Origin: Terebella lapidaria
Taxonomy: Eukaryota; Annelida; Polychaeta; Terebellida; Terebellidae
Direction of reading: 5' to 3'
NCBI GenBank assembly: GCA_949152475.1
Contig: OX424564.1
Coordinates: forward strand, 32,982,165 to 33,046,164
DNA length: 64,000 nt
Numbering within the stretch: the first letter of the stretch is position 1; each line of letters begins with the position of its first letter. The notes below the pieces were generated by a model. That model was not told the origin of the DNA, made no database searches, and saw only the letters and a list, made by a program, of their open reading frames with translations. Both the position numbers and the translations under genes were made by a program. Shown in pieces: positions 11,437-25,800 of this stretch.

Positions 11437-14400
11437 GTAAGTGTAGACTTATGTTAGCGAGTTCTGTTACGAGTGTGTGGTAAGTTTCCAGGGAAGACAA
11501 GACTCATGAGTGTGGAGAGCTCTGTGGTAAGTTTACCGGGTTTGCAAGATATAGATTGCATATGGGAAAGTCAGGAAATCGAACTTTCAGGATGTATATG
11601 ACAGAAGTCACAGGACATGGTTGATCTAATGTCAGCTTTTCATGGTGAGTACAATGATATAAATATGGTGATGTTGTCATTGCAAAGAATAAATTTTGTA
11701 TTTTATTCTTTCATATCCTGGATATACATACATATTTATAAACATTAGTTTAGTTTTATTACAAACATGCTACATAATATTATACATGTTATAAGGATAT
11801 AACCTATGTGACGAGTTTTACCAAAGATACCTAATGGGAAATGCAAAAACTTCTGGTCCCAGATACAGACAGATTTATTGTCTTAAATGTACATGAAATG
11901 GAATACCAATAGTAGACATTTGTATGCTGTGTACTTTGAAAAATATTGATGAAAAATACATCCATGGGGCCTAAACACAGGCCTGTCCTCAATACATTCA
12001 CAAAAACAACAATTCACATTCACCTATCTGAAGACATTTTGTCTGTTCCATGATCAGACATGATCACTATTTAATGCTTGACATCTTTTGCATTCATGAC
12101 TGATAACTCAAATTATGACTACACCTCGTTCCCAGAAAAAGTCTGCACCTAAATATACTTGTGTCGGGTCCATATACAATGTACTGCACCTGTTGCCTCG
12201 GAAGCTTGGACGTATTGACTCAGGACTTCTATCATTGTACTCATTGGCCCAGGAACAGGGGTAGAACCTGGCTGGTTAGGCATAGGCCAGACTGCATTCT
12301 CACAATTCTTTGATATTCATAGGCATTGCTGCTTAATAATGTTTCTAGCAATCATACAAATAAGTAAATTTACTTTCTAGATGATCTTTTAACCCCAATT
12401 TAGTTCAACAACTTGGCAGGAATGTGCCAATAATAGTGAATAGTGCTGATATGTTCTAGGTAGGCAACCAAATTTATGGTGCAAGATTTGACAGGAAATT
12501 TGAAGAAATGTCAAACATGGGCCCTAATCATGACAATAACACAGAATATTAACACAACATTTTAAATGAAAAAAAAAATCATGCTTCCTTGTCCCATTGA
12601 GAACACAATATAATGAACAGTACAATGGTAATCTGCACCAAATTATAACCATACTAAATTGTGCATGTACTTTGGAACTTGCAGAATCAAATGTTCATGT
12701 GCAGTATACTAATAACACATTCATTGACACAACATCATCTGTGGATTACACTACAGTATACTGTTTATCCTTATTTTGTAGTGAATTCACTTTGGGATGG
12801 GGAGAGGGGGGGGGGGGGGGTTATAAGATAAAACTTTAGAGTGATCTGACGTTGGGGAGGGTTTCATTACAGAAGTTCCGTAAGCAAACCGCACTGGAAT
12901 GCCAAATATTTCCTGAGGCCTGGTGTAGGGTTTCAGTGCACACAGAATATCATCCCCTGACACATGCTTCGTACTCTGCCAGGCTCATACACAACGCCAA
13001 AAATCTGCCGAGTTTATCACCACTGTTCCAGTTTATATTTTTAGCGGGTGATCGACAATAATAAAATTGGACTTGTTTTAGGCCCGCAGACGTTGGACGA
13101 CAGACGTTGAAAACTGTAATTAGCGTGAAAGGCCTGTAGCTTGTTCCGCTCAGTTCCTCAATATGCATGAACCCCCCCCCCCCCCCCCACCCCTTACTCC
13201 CATTCTTTCTGCAATGTGATGGCCCCGAGTTGTTGTCACAAAACTTGGCAAAGAGCCAAAAGCATACGCTTGACTGTGTAGCAAGTGTCTACGACCGACC
13301 TGAGACCAGACCGTTATAATGTGATAGGGGAGAGATGACAACAAAAGGTGTCCCTACGGAAATAACTGTTGTTGGTACCGCAAGGAAATGGCCTGCCAAG
13401 GTCGCCAGAAACCCACGACAACCACATGTTTGAACTGAATCTAGCTCTAGCTGTAGAGGTACCATTTTATCTATGGATAATTTGGTGTGTACTCTAGTTT
13501 CCATACATATTTCAAAGTTTTTAAATGAAATACTAGTATTAGAGAAAAAGATTCATGGTTAGAATGTACATGTAGATTGGAGACTGAAATTTTGATGTCC
13601 TTTTGTGGTTTTCAGGGAATAATGAGCACTCTTACTTACCTGAGACTTGGATCTATTACCTGAATTTGAATGAATTATCGTGAACCGTAGTTGTACATGT
13701 TGTAGATCAAATCATCAGAATCCAGATTTTCTTGTTAATATAAAATGCCCATTATGATAGAATCTGACTTTCCTATAGGAAAAAAAGAATCAAGGCCATA
13801 GTGCAAACCACAAATTTGTCGGCAAGGCCCCCAGCATGCAGTCATTCACCTGTGTCTAATAACTGACTGATCCCTAGTGCCAACAAAATTGACTGCTGGA
13901 ATTCCAGTATTGTGATAATGATTGATCCCTAGGATCATCGTTGTAGTGGTATCAGCATACCTGGGCAGATACAGTGGAGAGATAGTGAGCGAAGATAAAA
14001 GAAAGAGTTTTTTCCAGTGGACTGGGCTGGCTTGCTACATTGCTACCGCATGATCACACGTCAATGATTGGGCCAATTGTGAGGTCCTGCGGCTTGCGAC
14101 AGGTGCCAAGACATCCGTCCAAGCCAGAAATCAGCCAAAAAAAAAAAAGGTGCAAGAAATGCCTATAAATTGCCTTGCTGTCCGACTGTTTCTCACTTTT
14201 TATCCTGACCTTTGCCAGGCCAAATGCAGCTAGCTTCAAGCAATTGTACCGAAAAGAGTGGTCGAAAATACGCAACCTTTCACCTTGCCCCACCTCCCAA
14301 TTCCTCTCTCTCTCACCACCGTCAGCTGATTCCATGATATCGCACTCGACACGGATCCGATATTGCACCTGGATTGAGTGATAATATAAAACTGTGGGTG

Positions 14401-17400
14401 TGCCATTAGAAAACTCAGATGTAAAAATCCGAGAGACGCTGTCAGTCCCGTTACAGGGCAACTTTTATCCGGTATAGAACGATTGCGGCCTTACGTGACT
14501 GACTGACGGGTTTTGCTCAAACTGTATCGTGTTTTTGATGAATTTGTTGCAAATCAATACGATTCTGAAAACATTCTGTGATAATATTGTCACAATGGCA
14601 AAAATGGGACGATGTGAAATAAACCACACGTAAACTGGATTTATTTAAATGGAGTATGTTGCTGATGGTTGAGGATAGAAATATTGGATTATATTTATGA
14701 GTGTTGGAATTGATATGGATTGAAAACGAGACTTTCTGTTTGCAAGTTGCTCTCAGACAAGGATGTAGACATTAACGAACTAATGATTAATTACTGATTA
14801 ATTCATGCAATTATTGGCAGATGAGTCATATTTTTGAAGTGGCCTGCTGGGAGTTTTCACGTGGGGGTCAGACTTATAATGTCTGGGTCACACCCACTCG
14901 CTTGATAAGAAAACAAAGATAATGAACAATTAAGATGCTCTTTCTCAAAGCTTGAGAGCTTTTGTTTTTTTCAGCCATGGATACGTAAAGACCTATGATA
15001 TAGATAACCTACCCTTCAGCTGGTTTGATCTAGATATATTTGTAGATATATAGTTGACAATGGATCATAAATACTCTATTCAAGATGCACCGGTACATGT
15101 ATGTAACTTTATGTGAGACTTCTTGAACAGTTTTACGAGCTGATCACTCTGTAGTGATACATGTACAGTACTTGTTCCGTTCTGTTTTAGTTACAGGGAC
15201 AAAGTCCATTGATCTCACAAACGATAACTGTACAGTATGCCTGGGCGAACGATCAAGCAAATATTCGATAGTGCGTGTAGCTTGACTTGTTGACTTTTCA
15301 ACGGTATTTATAATTGCTGAGGGTGCAATAGCTGATTGGAAGATTACATAATTTTTATTCCAATACATGGAATATCTGTTTGCTGTATATATAACTGGAG
15401 TGATTGGAAAAGTATTCAAGAATATTGAACTTGTATTGGTACATTGATCTGATCTAGGTGGTTGCAAGCTAAGCATGTACATGATGTATATATGTACTGG
15501 TATTGTACCAGTATTTTGATAAATCTAATGATTTATTTGATAAAGCCACCATACAAATTTATACAAGGAACTGAAGTATGATGGTTGCAGGTCATGTGAT
15601 ACCCTCATACTAGTACTTAAATACCAGTATTTTATCAAATGTGTGTGATACCACTGACAGCTTGGCAATGGTAATTCCTAGGACTTCATAGATTGAAATT
15701 ACAGCATGATTTGGGTCCGAATTAGCAGTGGAGTAAAACCATGGATCGCTAATTGACAGGTTAGACCGAACAATATAGAACGAGCTGTAACCTTGTCACC
15801 AGTATTTTAGAGAAAGAGAAGATGGATCGATCTGCAAGAACTGTCACGGATTCTTCTGAGTCTTCAAGAAATAATGACAAACTCCAGGCTACGGCCAGTG
15901 ATGAGGCCGGACAGCATTCTCTTGGAAACAAACAAGACTCAAAGCTTGGATCGTCCAGGAATGAACGTGGCCACTCGGTCGTTCAGAAAGTCACAGACAA
16001 GAAAAGCAGCAAGATTCCGACCATGCAGAACTCCCGCAAGAAACGAATCTAACAAAGTGACGATTCCAATCCGAAATGGGAAACTGTCTCGGATCCGAAC
16101 TTATCGAGTGAGTCGACGGACAAGGAACTTCGTCGCGCGATGGCTCTCCTGAAGAAACACGCGAGGATTATCGAGCAGAGTAGACCCGTGCGGGCGGACG
16201 GCGACACAACATGTACGCTTCCCGGACTGGAGGGCGATAGCGCTCAGGACATAGTAGACTACCTGATACGCACCGTGGGATTTGGTGAGTTGTCGAGTAC
16301 GGGCTGAGTGTACAGACCCATGTCAATAAAAATACTGACTCTGACTTTTGAACCGTCCTCTTGAAGTGTCTAAATGAAAACTGACCATGCAGAATACACG
16401 CAGATGATTACTTTGTTTTTTGCAAATTCATAAATTCTGTGAGGGATTCGGGAAAACCAGTACCGTATTGGTCCTAATAGTAGCTCGACGAGCCAAAGCA
16501 AAACCTCCTGCAGTAGCTGAGCTCGCATAAATGAGGTGAAATTTGAGGTCAAATTTAAGAAAATCACTGAATAATATACTGTACTTATAGTCTCAATCCC
16601 CTTGATTGTGATTCAGATAACATTTATAAATATCATGAATATGGGGATTGGAACACTCCAAGCATTTAAGATATGATGGGAAATACATTGTACAAGGTTA
16701 CCAAAAATTTCTTACAAAAATACATTTTTGGAGAAAAGGGGTGGGGGGGCATGCTACTTTTAGGGCATGTGCCACTAATAGGACCAAATGGTATATAGGC
16801 TCACAGACACACAAAATGTACAGATATTTGTAACATATTCGTAGTGGAATTTCAAGTTGGAGCATCAGAGCCTATATACAGAACAAATATTGAGGTACAA
16901 GTGCCTAGGTGTACCAGGCCGTGTGTGGATGTTTTTGTCGTGTGTAGATCCTGCGCTCGGTGACTGGTGGTGTTTGACGTCTGTTTGTGGTTTTCTTCAG
17001 GGACATATTTACCAAATGATGTCATCTTTGATTAGAGGTAGAGAGTGCCAACATTTTTCTTTACGATTAAAGTAAGGTACCAATGTGTCTGATATTTTGG
17101 TAGCAGGGGACTCGACCTTACATTTGAGGTACCCAGTGTTTCAATACATCCAGTAATACTGGCATTTTGTGTTGACTGATGGGGCATCTGGTCGCTAGAG
17201 GGTTAACACTTGATGAGCACAATGATTACGATTGGCTGCTATAAGTCAAAATAATTTACCCACATGCAGGAAATGGCAGCAATGATAAAAAGGGACAAGT
17301 TCAATGCACTGGTGTTTATTTGGCCCAAATGCAGTTGAATTTCTTCACTTGTTTACAAAAAAGTCAGAAAAGGTGAAAAAAAATTCATGATCGTTGAGTT

Positions 17401-20400
17401 CCTTCAACCTGAAAAAGGGTGAAACTTCACCAACCCAATATTATGACAGTGTGCGTATTGTCATCCAGGGGAGCATTCATTTCCTCAAGCTGATATTCCC
17501 ACTGAGGCTATTATGGTGCTAGAGCAAAAGTGAAAAAAAAAGAACGTACAAGAGCTCACAGACGCCATGGGCATTCGAGAGCCCATGTAAAATTCAGGTC
17601 CCATGCAACCGGATATTATCAAATGTTTTTTCCTGGATTCTGGGTGGATGTCATTGAAACCAGCACTTAGACATACCACACACAACAACACCCCCCCCCC
17701 CCCCCCCATTTTCTTTCTTTCTGTTACCACTTGACAGACTCATAAAATATGCACGAGTCATATTCCAGGCCACAATAGTGAAATTACAAAGTCTGACAGT
17801 TGTAAACAACAGCCTTGGCCGAGGTTTATGGTTTATGATAGGACACAAAAAAGTTCCGGAACTTTTTCTCAATGTGATGAAAAGTGGCTCCTTCTAGGGC
17901 TGTTTACCTGTAGTTTGTGTTTGTGTGCTAAAATCAAGACAACAAAATAAAATACTGCCTGGTGCATATATTTAGACGAATATTTTAGATTGAAATATTC
18001 CTCACCAGATTATATATATATATACTTGTACATGTTAACAAAATTGAAAGTTTTATCCTCGTTAGTATTTTAGATACTTAGATCTATTTGTCTGTACCCA
18101 TGAAACCATGATGCATTCAAGTGAAAATTTGCTCTGTGGTGCAATTTGAAACCCTCACTGTATACCTCACAAGTTGTCTGTACAAAGAATGTAAAGTCAA
18201 CAAAATCTTCAACGTTCCCTAGAGTGCCCAGCCCTTACAAACCCATAAATAGTCAAGAATTTCAAGTGGGTCTCGATCTGCATTGAAGCGGCTCGCATCG
18301 TATCAGAAGTTCCTATGATATCCGCATGTTGATATCAAAGGAATTCCAGTTGTTTCTTTGAATAAAGTTTATTGAATAGAAAGCTTTCGAAGAATCTGGG
18401 AACATATCTCCCACATTCTCTAGTACCGGAAAAAAAAACCCACTTACAAATTATAAAGTTCTTAAGAAACTTCGTCAACTTCTCTGCCGAGCCAATGGCT
18501 TGTTTACACAGTCATGTGGCCCTTTAATAATACCTGTTTAGAAATTATGAGGGGGTCTAAGAAATGATACGTTCCGCTGGTTCATGTGCAATTGAAGATA
18601 TTTTGAGAAGGCGCAGGTAGAATTTAGCCAAGTATGGCAAGAAGAAAGACACATATTTTTTTCCTTGGAGGTGGGGTATGTAGATTGGTAGGCATTTAAC
18701 TGTGTTCATTTCAAGGGTAGCCTGGGGGTAAATTCTACAAACGGTAGTTCTTTTGTTGGTAATCTGCCATGCAAATAATGGATGCCTAAACTTGCCACAT
18801 CACTGCATGGATATGTTTGCTATGTCACTCAAAACCCAACTTACGTATGAACTATGAACGTGGAATTCCAAGAAGATTAATAACTTGGACTTTTCATGTG
18901 ACTGATGCCAAAGATCTCATTTTTGTTCTTTGAAGAGGAAAAAAAAAATTCTTCCTCAATTTCATGATGTAGCACAAAAGGAGCAGTCATTTATTGAATT
19001 TGCACTGAATGGCTGCGGAAAAAAGTAGAAATATCTGTCGTGCTTGAAGTTAACATGAATATGACATGTTGTAACTCATGTTGGTTCGACAATTACACCT
19101 CTTCATTCAAGCTCGTCTTTATGCCTCAGTGAAAAATGGAATGCTTTGCACTATTGAGACATGTTTGTCATAAATACTTGTGAACTTTGGCGGAATATAC
19201 CAATGTGGCCGTGTTTACTTGAACGACATACAGTAGACAGATATGCAGGTGTAACATTTCACATGCAGGAGACTGTGGGATTTGTACACAAGTTCACACT
19301 GAATATTATGTGCATTTGTAGTACACTGGTATGATAAACATATTGATAGAGCTCAGGATAACATATGAACTGGAATATCACTAGAAAATAGCGGATCTTG
19401 TATTTTAAAGTGAAATGTTCATAAAACACAGCGCAATGGATGACTGTCTTGGACAGCTTACTCTTGGTAAGATTCTCACACACTCGGTGATGTTGTGTAT
19501 TGATATTTGTATGGTAAATACTGTACCGGTAAGTCAGTATATTGGTCACATTCTAAGTGGAAGACATTCTACAGGTCAGGTAAGGCGATTAATTATTTTG
19601 ATTGTAAACTTGAGAGTCATCTGTTTGAAACAATATGGTTGAATGTGAAATCGCACATCATAAGTATGGTATTCCGGACCGCTGTACTACATTGTTTCCT
19701 TAATTATACTTGTATACATACAGTTGACAATATTTGCCGAATGCATGAATTTTGTCCGATTAACTCCAAATAATTGACATCATCATGATTCATCATTGTT
19801 ATGTAAAACAAACATGCAGCCTGCTATATATATTTGATAACTGATAACAACTAATCAGTACTTATCATTCTGTGTCTGTACAGGTCAGTGTTACACATGT
19901 GGTGAGAAGGTGACCGGAGCCAGTGAAGCGTGTCAAGCGATGGGAAACCTCTACCACACCAGCTGCTTTGTCTGCTGCTCATGTGGTCAGTATATACAGT
20001 GGTATTCATGTCAATAATGGGGTTCTGAGTTCGAGTCTGAGTTTGAGATTCCAACATCACGACAAGTTTTAGCATGACTGTCTTGATTGACAATACAATG
20101 TATATGCAAATCATCGATTTAGAAACCATTTTGAAATGTCCGTCCTTCGATGAGAGAAATCGTATGGAATAGAATCCTGTTGCTTGGTACAATATTAATG
20201 TAGTACGGCACGTACAAGTTATGAGTACAGTAGTTGTAGCTACTATAGGAATACATGAGTATCGGTGATTACTATCGTTAGTCCCTCAAGGTGACCGTGT
20301 GAGATTGTCAGCACAAAACACTGCCACCTTTAGGCTATCAATCAATCCGGCAGTCTACTATGTTAATGAAAGTTGTCTGAGTTTGCCCCCAAGGATATAA

Positions 20401-22503
20401 CGGTGTAGCGTTCCCAATTCCATAGACGGAATTTATACCCCCAAATCACGCCAATATATCTACCTCAATCATTCTCCCAGCTACAAATATCATACACAGT
20501 GGTTGTACATATTCGCCAGCCTGCCGGGAAATCGGCAATGTTATGTACGCGGCCATACTGTGATGGGTATTTTAGCAATCAGCTGTGATATTTGCATAGA
20601 GGCAGACAAGGAGGGTTAACCTTCGGGCTATTGGGAGTATATATTCGACAGTCTGGCCCGTCAGAGGAGCAGATGTATGATCAGTCTGCAGACTCGGCAC
20701 ACCAGCCCACAACGAGGCAAAAAATGTGAATCCCAGCGCCAATTTGTGCACTGGGGTCGAATTGTATTGAACTGGGCCTGTTGCTATTGGCTGCGTAAAA
20801 TAAATCTGCTTCCATTTGTGTTGAAAGGAAAGAAACATAAATATATCAGTCTTCCTAAGTTGCAGACTTTTTCCAATAGGACCACTGCCCTAAATCGGGT
20901 TTTGAATTGCGCAGAGTCCACTATCGCATTGAGCAGTCTCTATTTGTGAATAACTGGTGAAATCTGGCCTGCATTTAAGTCTGTATCATCCCCGAGAAAA
21001 TTTGATAGTTCCCTATCTATATTTATTTGAAAAACTCAGTGGCCTCACGCTACCATGTTGCCAGACGTAACTCCTCAGAACGCTAGTACATCTTAGTTCG
21101 TTCAGGTAGTCGTGTTTGGCCCGTAGACAGGTGTGTTATCTTACAACGCAGACATTTTATCTGTTATCTTGTGCTGAGATAGTCTAGGAGAAGTTCCAGC
21201 CAAATGTCTGTATCACTTGTACACGTGATGGTCTGTGCCCAAACATTCGTGTTTTGAGCTGCCCCTACATTGGAAGTGCTTGATCAAGCGTGCTTTTTTC
21301 CTGGCATATTTATCCCATACGCATGCAGACTTTTGCCCAGAATTCACTGATGTTATCTGGTTAGACATGTGTGTGTTTGGTGGATATAGCAATAGATTCT
21401 ATGAAGGGGTTTTCATAATAACCAGTATACTAGGGACAAGGTCATTGAGACAGTCTGTTAGATATGGTTCTGGCAGTCATCAAATATATATGATTCAGGA
21501 TTTCATCATTTCAGTGTGATCCAGTTTGTTTATGTTCCTTGTGGTACCATGTTATAGCTTGTATTGGTATTTGGTATCCTTTAGTTGTGGAAAGAAAACA
21601 CGATGTCTGAGAATCTGCCTACACACAGTTCTTAACTAAACACAAAACGTTTGAGTAATCATTTGTGTATGTCTGTGGTTATCTTAACTACATGTATTAT
21701 TGTTGGCAACTTGGCATGTAGTTCAAATTGAATGTATCAATGTGAATTCCGCTTTGAAATAAATATAACAAAAACCCCATCCATTCTTGATATATTAATA
21801 AACCTTTGCACCATGACTATGTTTACAATCATACACCCGGTGGTATAAACATGGGTGCATTATGATGAATATTAAATCATACTTGAACATGTTCATATTT
21901 CTATATTTCAGGGCGGACTTTACGAGGGAAAGCTTTCTACAATGTGCACGGAAAAGTTTACTGTGAAGAAGATTACTTGGTAGAGAAATTACTTAGCCGT
22001 TTATCTTTGACAATATACCTGTGAATATACGTCCCAATAGAAATTGAGCTCAGTTCAATCTAATAACCAGTGTTCATATTCATGATATTTTCTGCTGCTA
22101 TGGTGGATTCAAAACAAATATAAATTTTCAATAGTCTAGTATGTAAGAAAAGCTTTAAATATTCTGTTGTAAGTACTCAAACACTGACAGACCATCATCA
22201 ATGTCTGTTTTTGTTGCAGTACTCTGGCTTCCAGCAGACTGCTGAGAAGTGCGCTGTGTGTGGTCATCTCATCATGGAACTGGTACGTCATCGGGGGGCA
22301 TCTCTGAAAATAGAAATATAAAACATCATACAGTAATCTATATTGAACGAATTGATTGCATATGGTGTGTCCTTTTGACAAAATAATGCTTTTCCACTCT
22401 GAAAAGAATGGATTCTGTCAGAAATAGTATTTATATAACTGTGTTTTGTCATGTAATTAAGGCATTTCGGCAGAAATGCCTTTATGGTTTTAGCAGAATT
22501 TTT

Positions 22504-22535
<32 letters not shown>

Positions 22536-22815
22536 TTTTCTTTTTTTTCTTCTTCCGCCACTTTTGGTTTCCGGACGATAACTTTAGATTGCCTTGACAG
22601 ATCCTCGTCAAATTTTCACCACAAGTCAGAAATGATATGTGGAAGAACTGATTCATCCTTGAGGCTTCCTGCATATCTCAGAAACCGTGCGTCGTAGAGC
22701 GAAACGGACGTTATTTTCGGACTCGTCGCCCTAGACAAACATCTCTAGGGTGTATTATTAGGCATCCCGATTGAAAATCGGGAGGCCTTATGTTTTTGTC
22801 TGTTTTTTTTTTTTT

Positions 22816-22862
<47 letters not shown>

Positions 22863-25800
22863 CTTCCGCCGTTTGGTTTCCGGATCATAACTCTTGAACG
22901 TCTCGATCTATCTTTCCGAAATTTTCGCAGCTTATCCGAAATACTTTGCTTCTAACCCCTATTGTTTCTCGTCGAGATCCGAAATCCAAGATGGCCGCCA
23001 GCGGCCATTTTGGAAAAAAAAAATCGGGCGATTCCTGTCAATGTCATAATTTGATTCATGCAATTTCCAGAGGAAAAAAAATTTTGTAGGTGCATTTTTA
23101 GGTTACCGGACCTATAGTCCGATAACCTATTGGCATGGCGTTGCGTCCGTCGTCCGTCGTCCGTCCGTCCGTCCGTCCGTCCGTCGTCCGTCCGTTCACA
23201 TTTTTATCTTTAAAGTATATGGTCCGATCTTTCTGAAATTTTGCACAAAAATACCTAAAAATATTTCCAGGAAAGGTTTTTTTTAGTTTTCTGATTTCTG
23301 CATTTTTTTCAAAATGGCGGCCGTTTTCGTCGAAAAATGGCCAATTTTGGACTTTGACGGTTGTTTTCTCAAAATCTGTTCAGTAACTTTTTTTCTTATT
23401 GATGCACAACACTCCCCATATGTACCCCTGTGACATGTATAAATTTCGTTGCCCTTGAATCGCTCGAAGTGGGCCATTTTGGGCCCAAATTCGGCCCAAA
23501 TGGGACTTTCTCATGTTAAATTCTCCTATGCTTTATAATGGGACACAATAAGCCTGATATCTCACTTAATATTGCGATTAGAGACTAGGAATCAATTGTG
23601 GACATATAGGAAATGATATATGCTGAATATTCTCGTGACCTTGAATTTGACCTGTGACCTCAGTTTCAAGGTCAGAGAACAAAATGGCTAATATCTCGCT
23701 TATTATCGACTTTACAGCTCAGGAATCAATTGTGGACATATAGGAAATGATATCAGCCGAATATTCTGATGACCTTGAATTTGACCTTTGACCTCATTTC
23801 AAGGTCACACGGCAAAATGGCTAATATTTCGCTTCTTATCGACTTTACAGCTTAGGAATCAATTAACAACATATAGGAATTGATATATGCAGATTATTGT
23901 CATGACCTTGAATTTGACCTTTGACCTCATTTTCAAGGTCACAGGACAAAATGGCTAATATCTCACTTATTATCGATTTTACAGCTTAGGGATCATTTGT
24001 GGACATGTAGGAAATGATATATGCTGAATATTCTTGTGACTGAGAATTTGACCTCTGACCTTTGTTTCAAGGTCCGAGAACAAAATGGCTAATATCTCGC
24101 TTATTATCGACTTTACAGCTTAGGAATCAATTGTGGACATATAGGGAATGATATCAACCGAATATTCTGATGACTTTGAATTTGACCTTTGACCTCATTT
24201 TCAAGGTCAAAGGACAATATGGCTAATATCTCGCTTGTTTCTGGCTTTACAGCTTAGGAATCAATTATGGACATATAGGAAATGATATCAACCGAATATT
24301 CTGATGACCTTGAATTTGACCTTTGACCTCATTTTCAAGGTCAAAAGACAAAATGGCTAATATCTCGCTTATTATCTACTTTACAGCTTAGGAATCAATT
24401 GTGGACATATAGGAAATGATATCAACCGAATATTCTGATGACCTTGAATTTGACCTTTGACCTCATTTTCAAGGTCACATGGCAAAATAGCTAGTATCTC
24501 GCTTGTTATCGACTTTACAGCTTAGGAATCAATTGTTAACATATAGGAAATGATATATGCAGATTATTGTCATGACCTTGAATTTGATCTTTGACCTCTT
24601 TTTCAATTTCACAGGACAAAATGGGTAATATATCACTTGTTATCAATTTTACAGCTTAGGGATCACTTGTGGATATGTAGGAAATGATATATGCTGAATA
24701 TTCTCGTGACTTTGAATTTGACCTCTGACCTCATTTTCATGGTCAAGAACACAAAATGGCTAAAGTCTCACTTATTATCGACTTTACAGCTTAGGAATCA
24801 GTTGTGGACATATAGGAAATGATGAAAGCCTAATATTCTGATGACCTTGAATTTGACCTTTGATCTCATTTTCAAGGTCACAGGAATATAAAACATATTT
24901 TGTCCGGTAACCTGTCTTAGCCCTTGGGCTAATTTTTTTTTTTTTTGGACTTGGAATTTTTCCCTCGCCTGCGCCCATGCAGATGTAATACTGTAACTGA
25001 GCCATGCTACTGTATTCACTGACTGCAGCCTGCATGTCCAGCATGAGGCTAGGCTCTGCCCTCTCAGCCAGTGCAGGAGATCAGCCAGTCTGTCCAGCAC
25101 AGCAATGGGCTCTGCCCCTCTCAGCCAGCCCTGCTCGGTCATGCCTTACAAGATCAGCCAGTCTGTCCAGCTCAGAAATAGGCTCCGCCCCTCTCAGCCA
25201 GCCCTGCTCAGTCATGCCTGACAAGATAAGCCAGTCTGTCCAGCACAGAAATAGGCTCCACCCCTCTCAGCCAGCCCTGCTCAGTCATGCCTGACAAGTG
25301 ATACAGCTAGCATGTCCAACATGACCCTAGGCTCATATCCATGCATTATCCCTCACTCCCCCCTCCAAAGCCTGGTTTACTAGTGTGTGTACATGGTAAA
25401 ACAATGAAGTTACATCCCACAGAATACAATAGCCAACACACATGACACAACATGCTTGGGGGATGATTTGCCCTGTCTGCATTTATATTGTACAAACATG
25501 TATTGTTTGAATGTTTTGTTATTCAACTCTATTTCACATGCAATGACCAAATCATCATTGTTTTAGTTAGCTGGCAAATGTTTGGCTTTGGTTATAATAT
25601 GAATGCGAAAATTCCGCTGTATTGTACAAGTTTTGAAATCACAAAATTGGCCAAGATGACACGGCATTCTTTTAGTCACTTTCATTTTATATTTGACAGG
25701 AGCACCTGAAAAATATCACGAACATTCTGATTAAATATACTAGTACGCTGAATAATATTGGCTGGGTAATTGTCCATTCATTTGGGGTGGCAAATGTCTG

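Noticed and set aside
11437..11483. Extension of exon 1 frame to a stop at 11483
   Set aside because: A strong donor (G|GTAAGT) at 11437 joins in phase to LIM1; the extension is intron read-through.
22288..22674. Minus-strand ORF with a poly-lysine stretch
   Set aside because: It is produced by a T-rich simple repeat inside a Helentron-like element.
25004..25294. 96-codon plus-strand frame
   Set aside because: It is the translation of a 73-bp minisatellite; the repetition explains the open frame.
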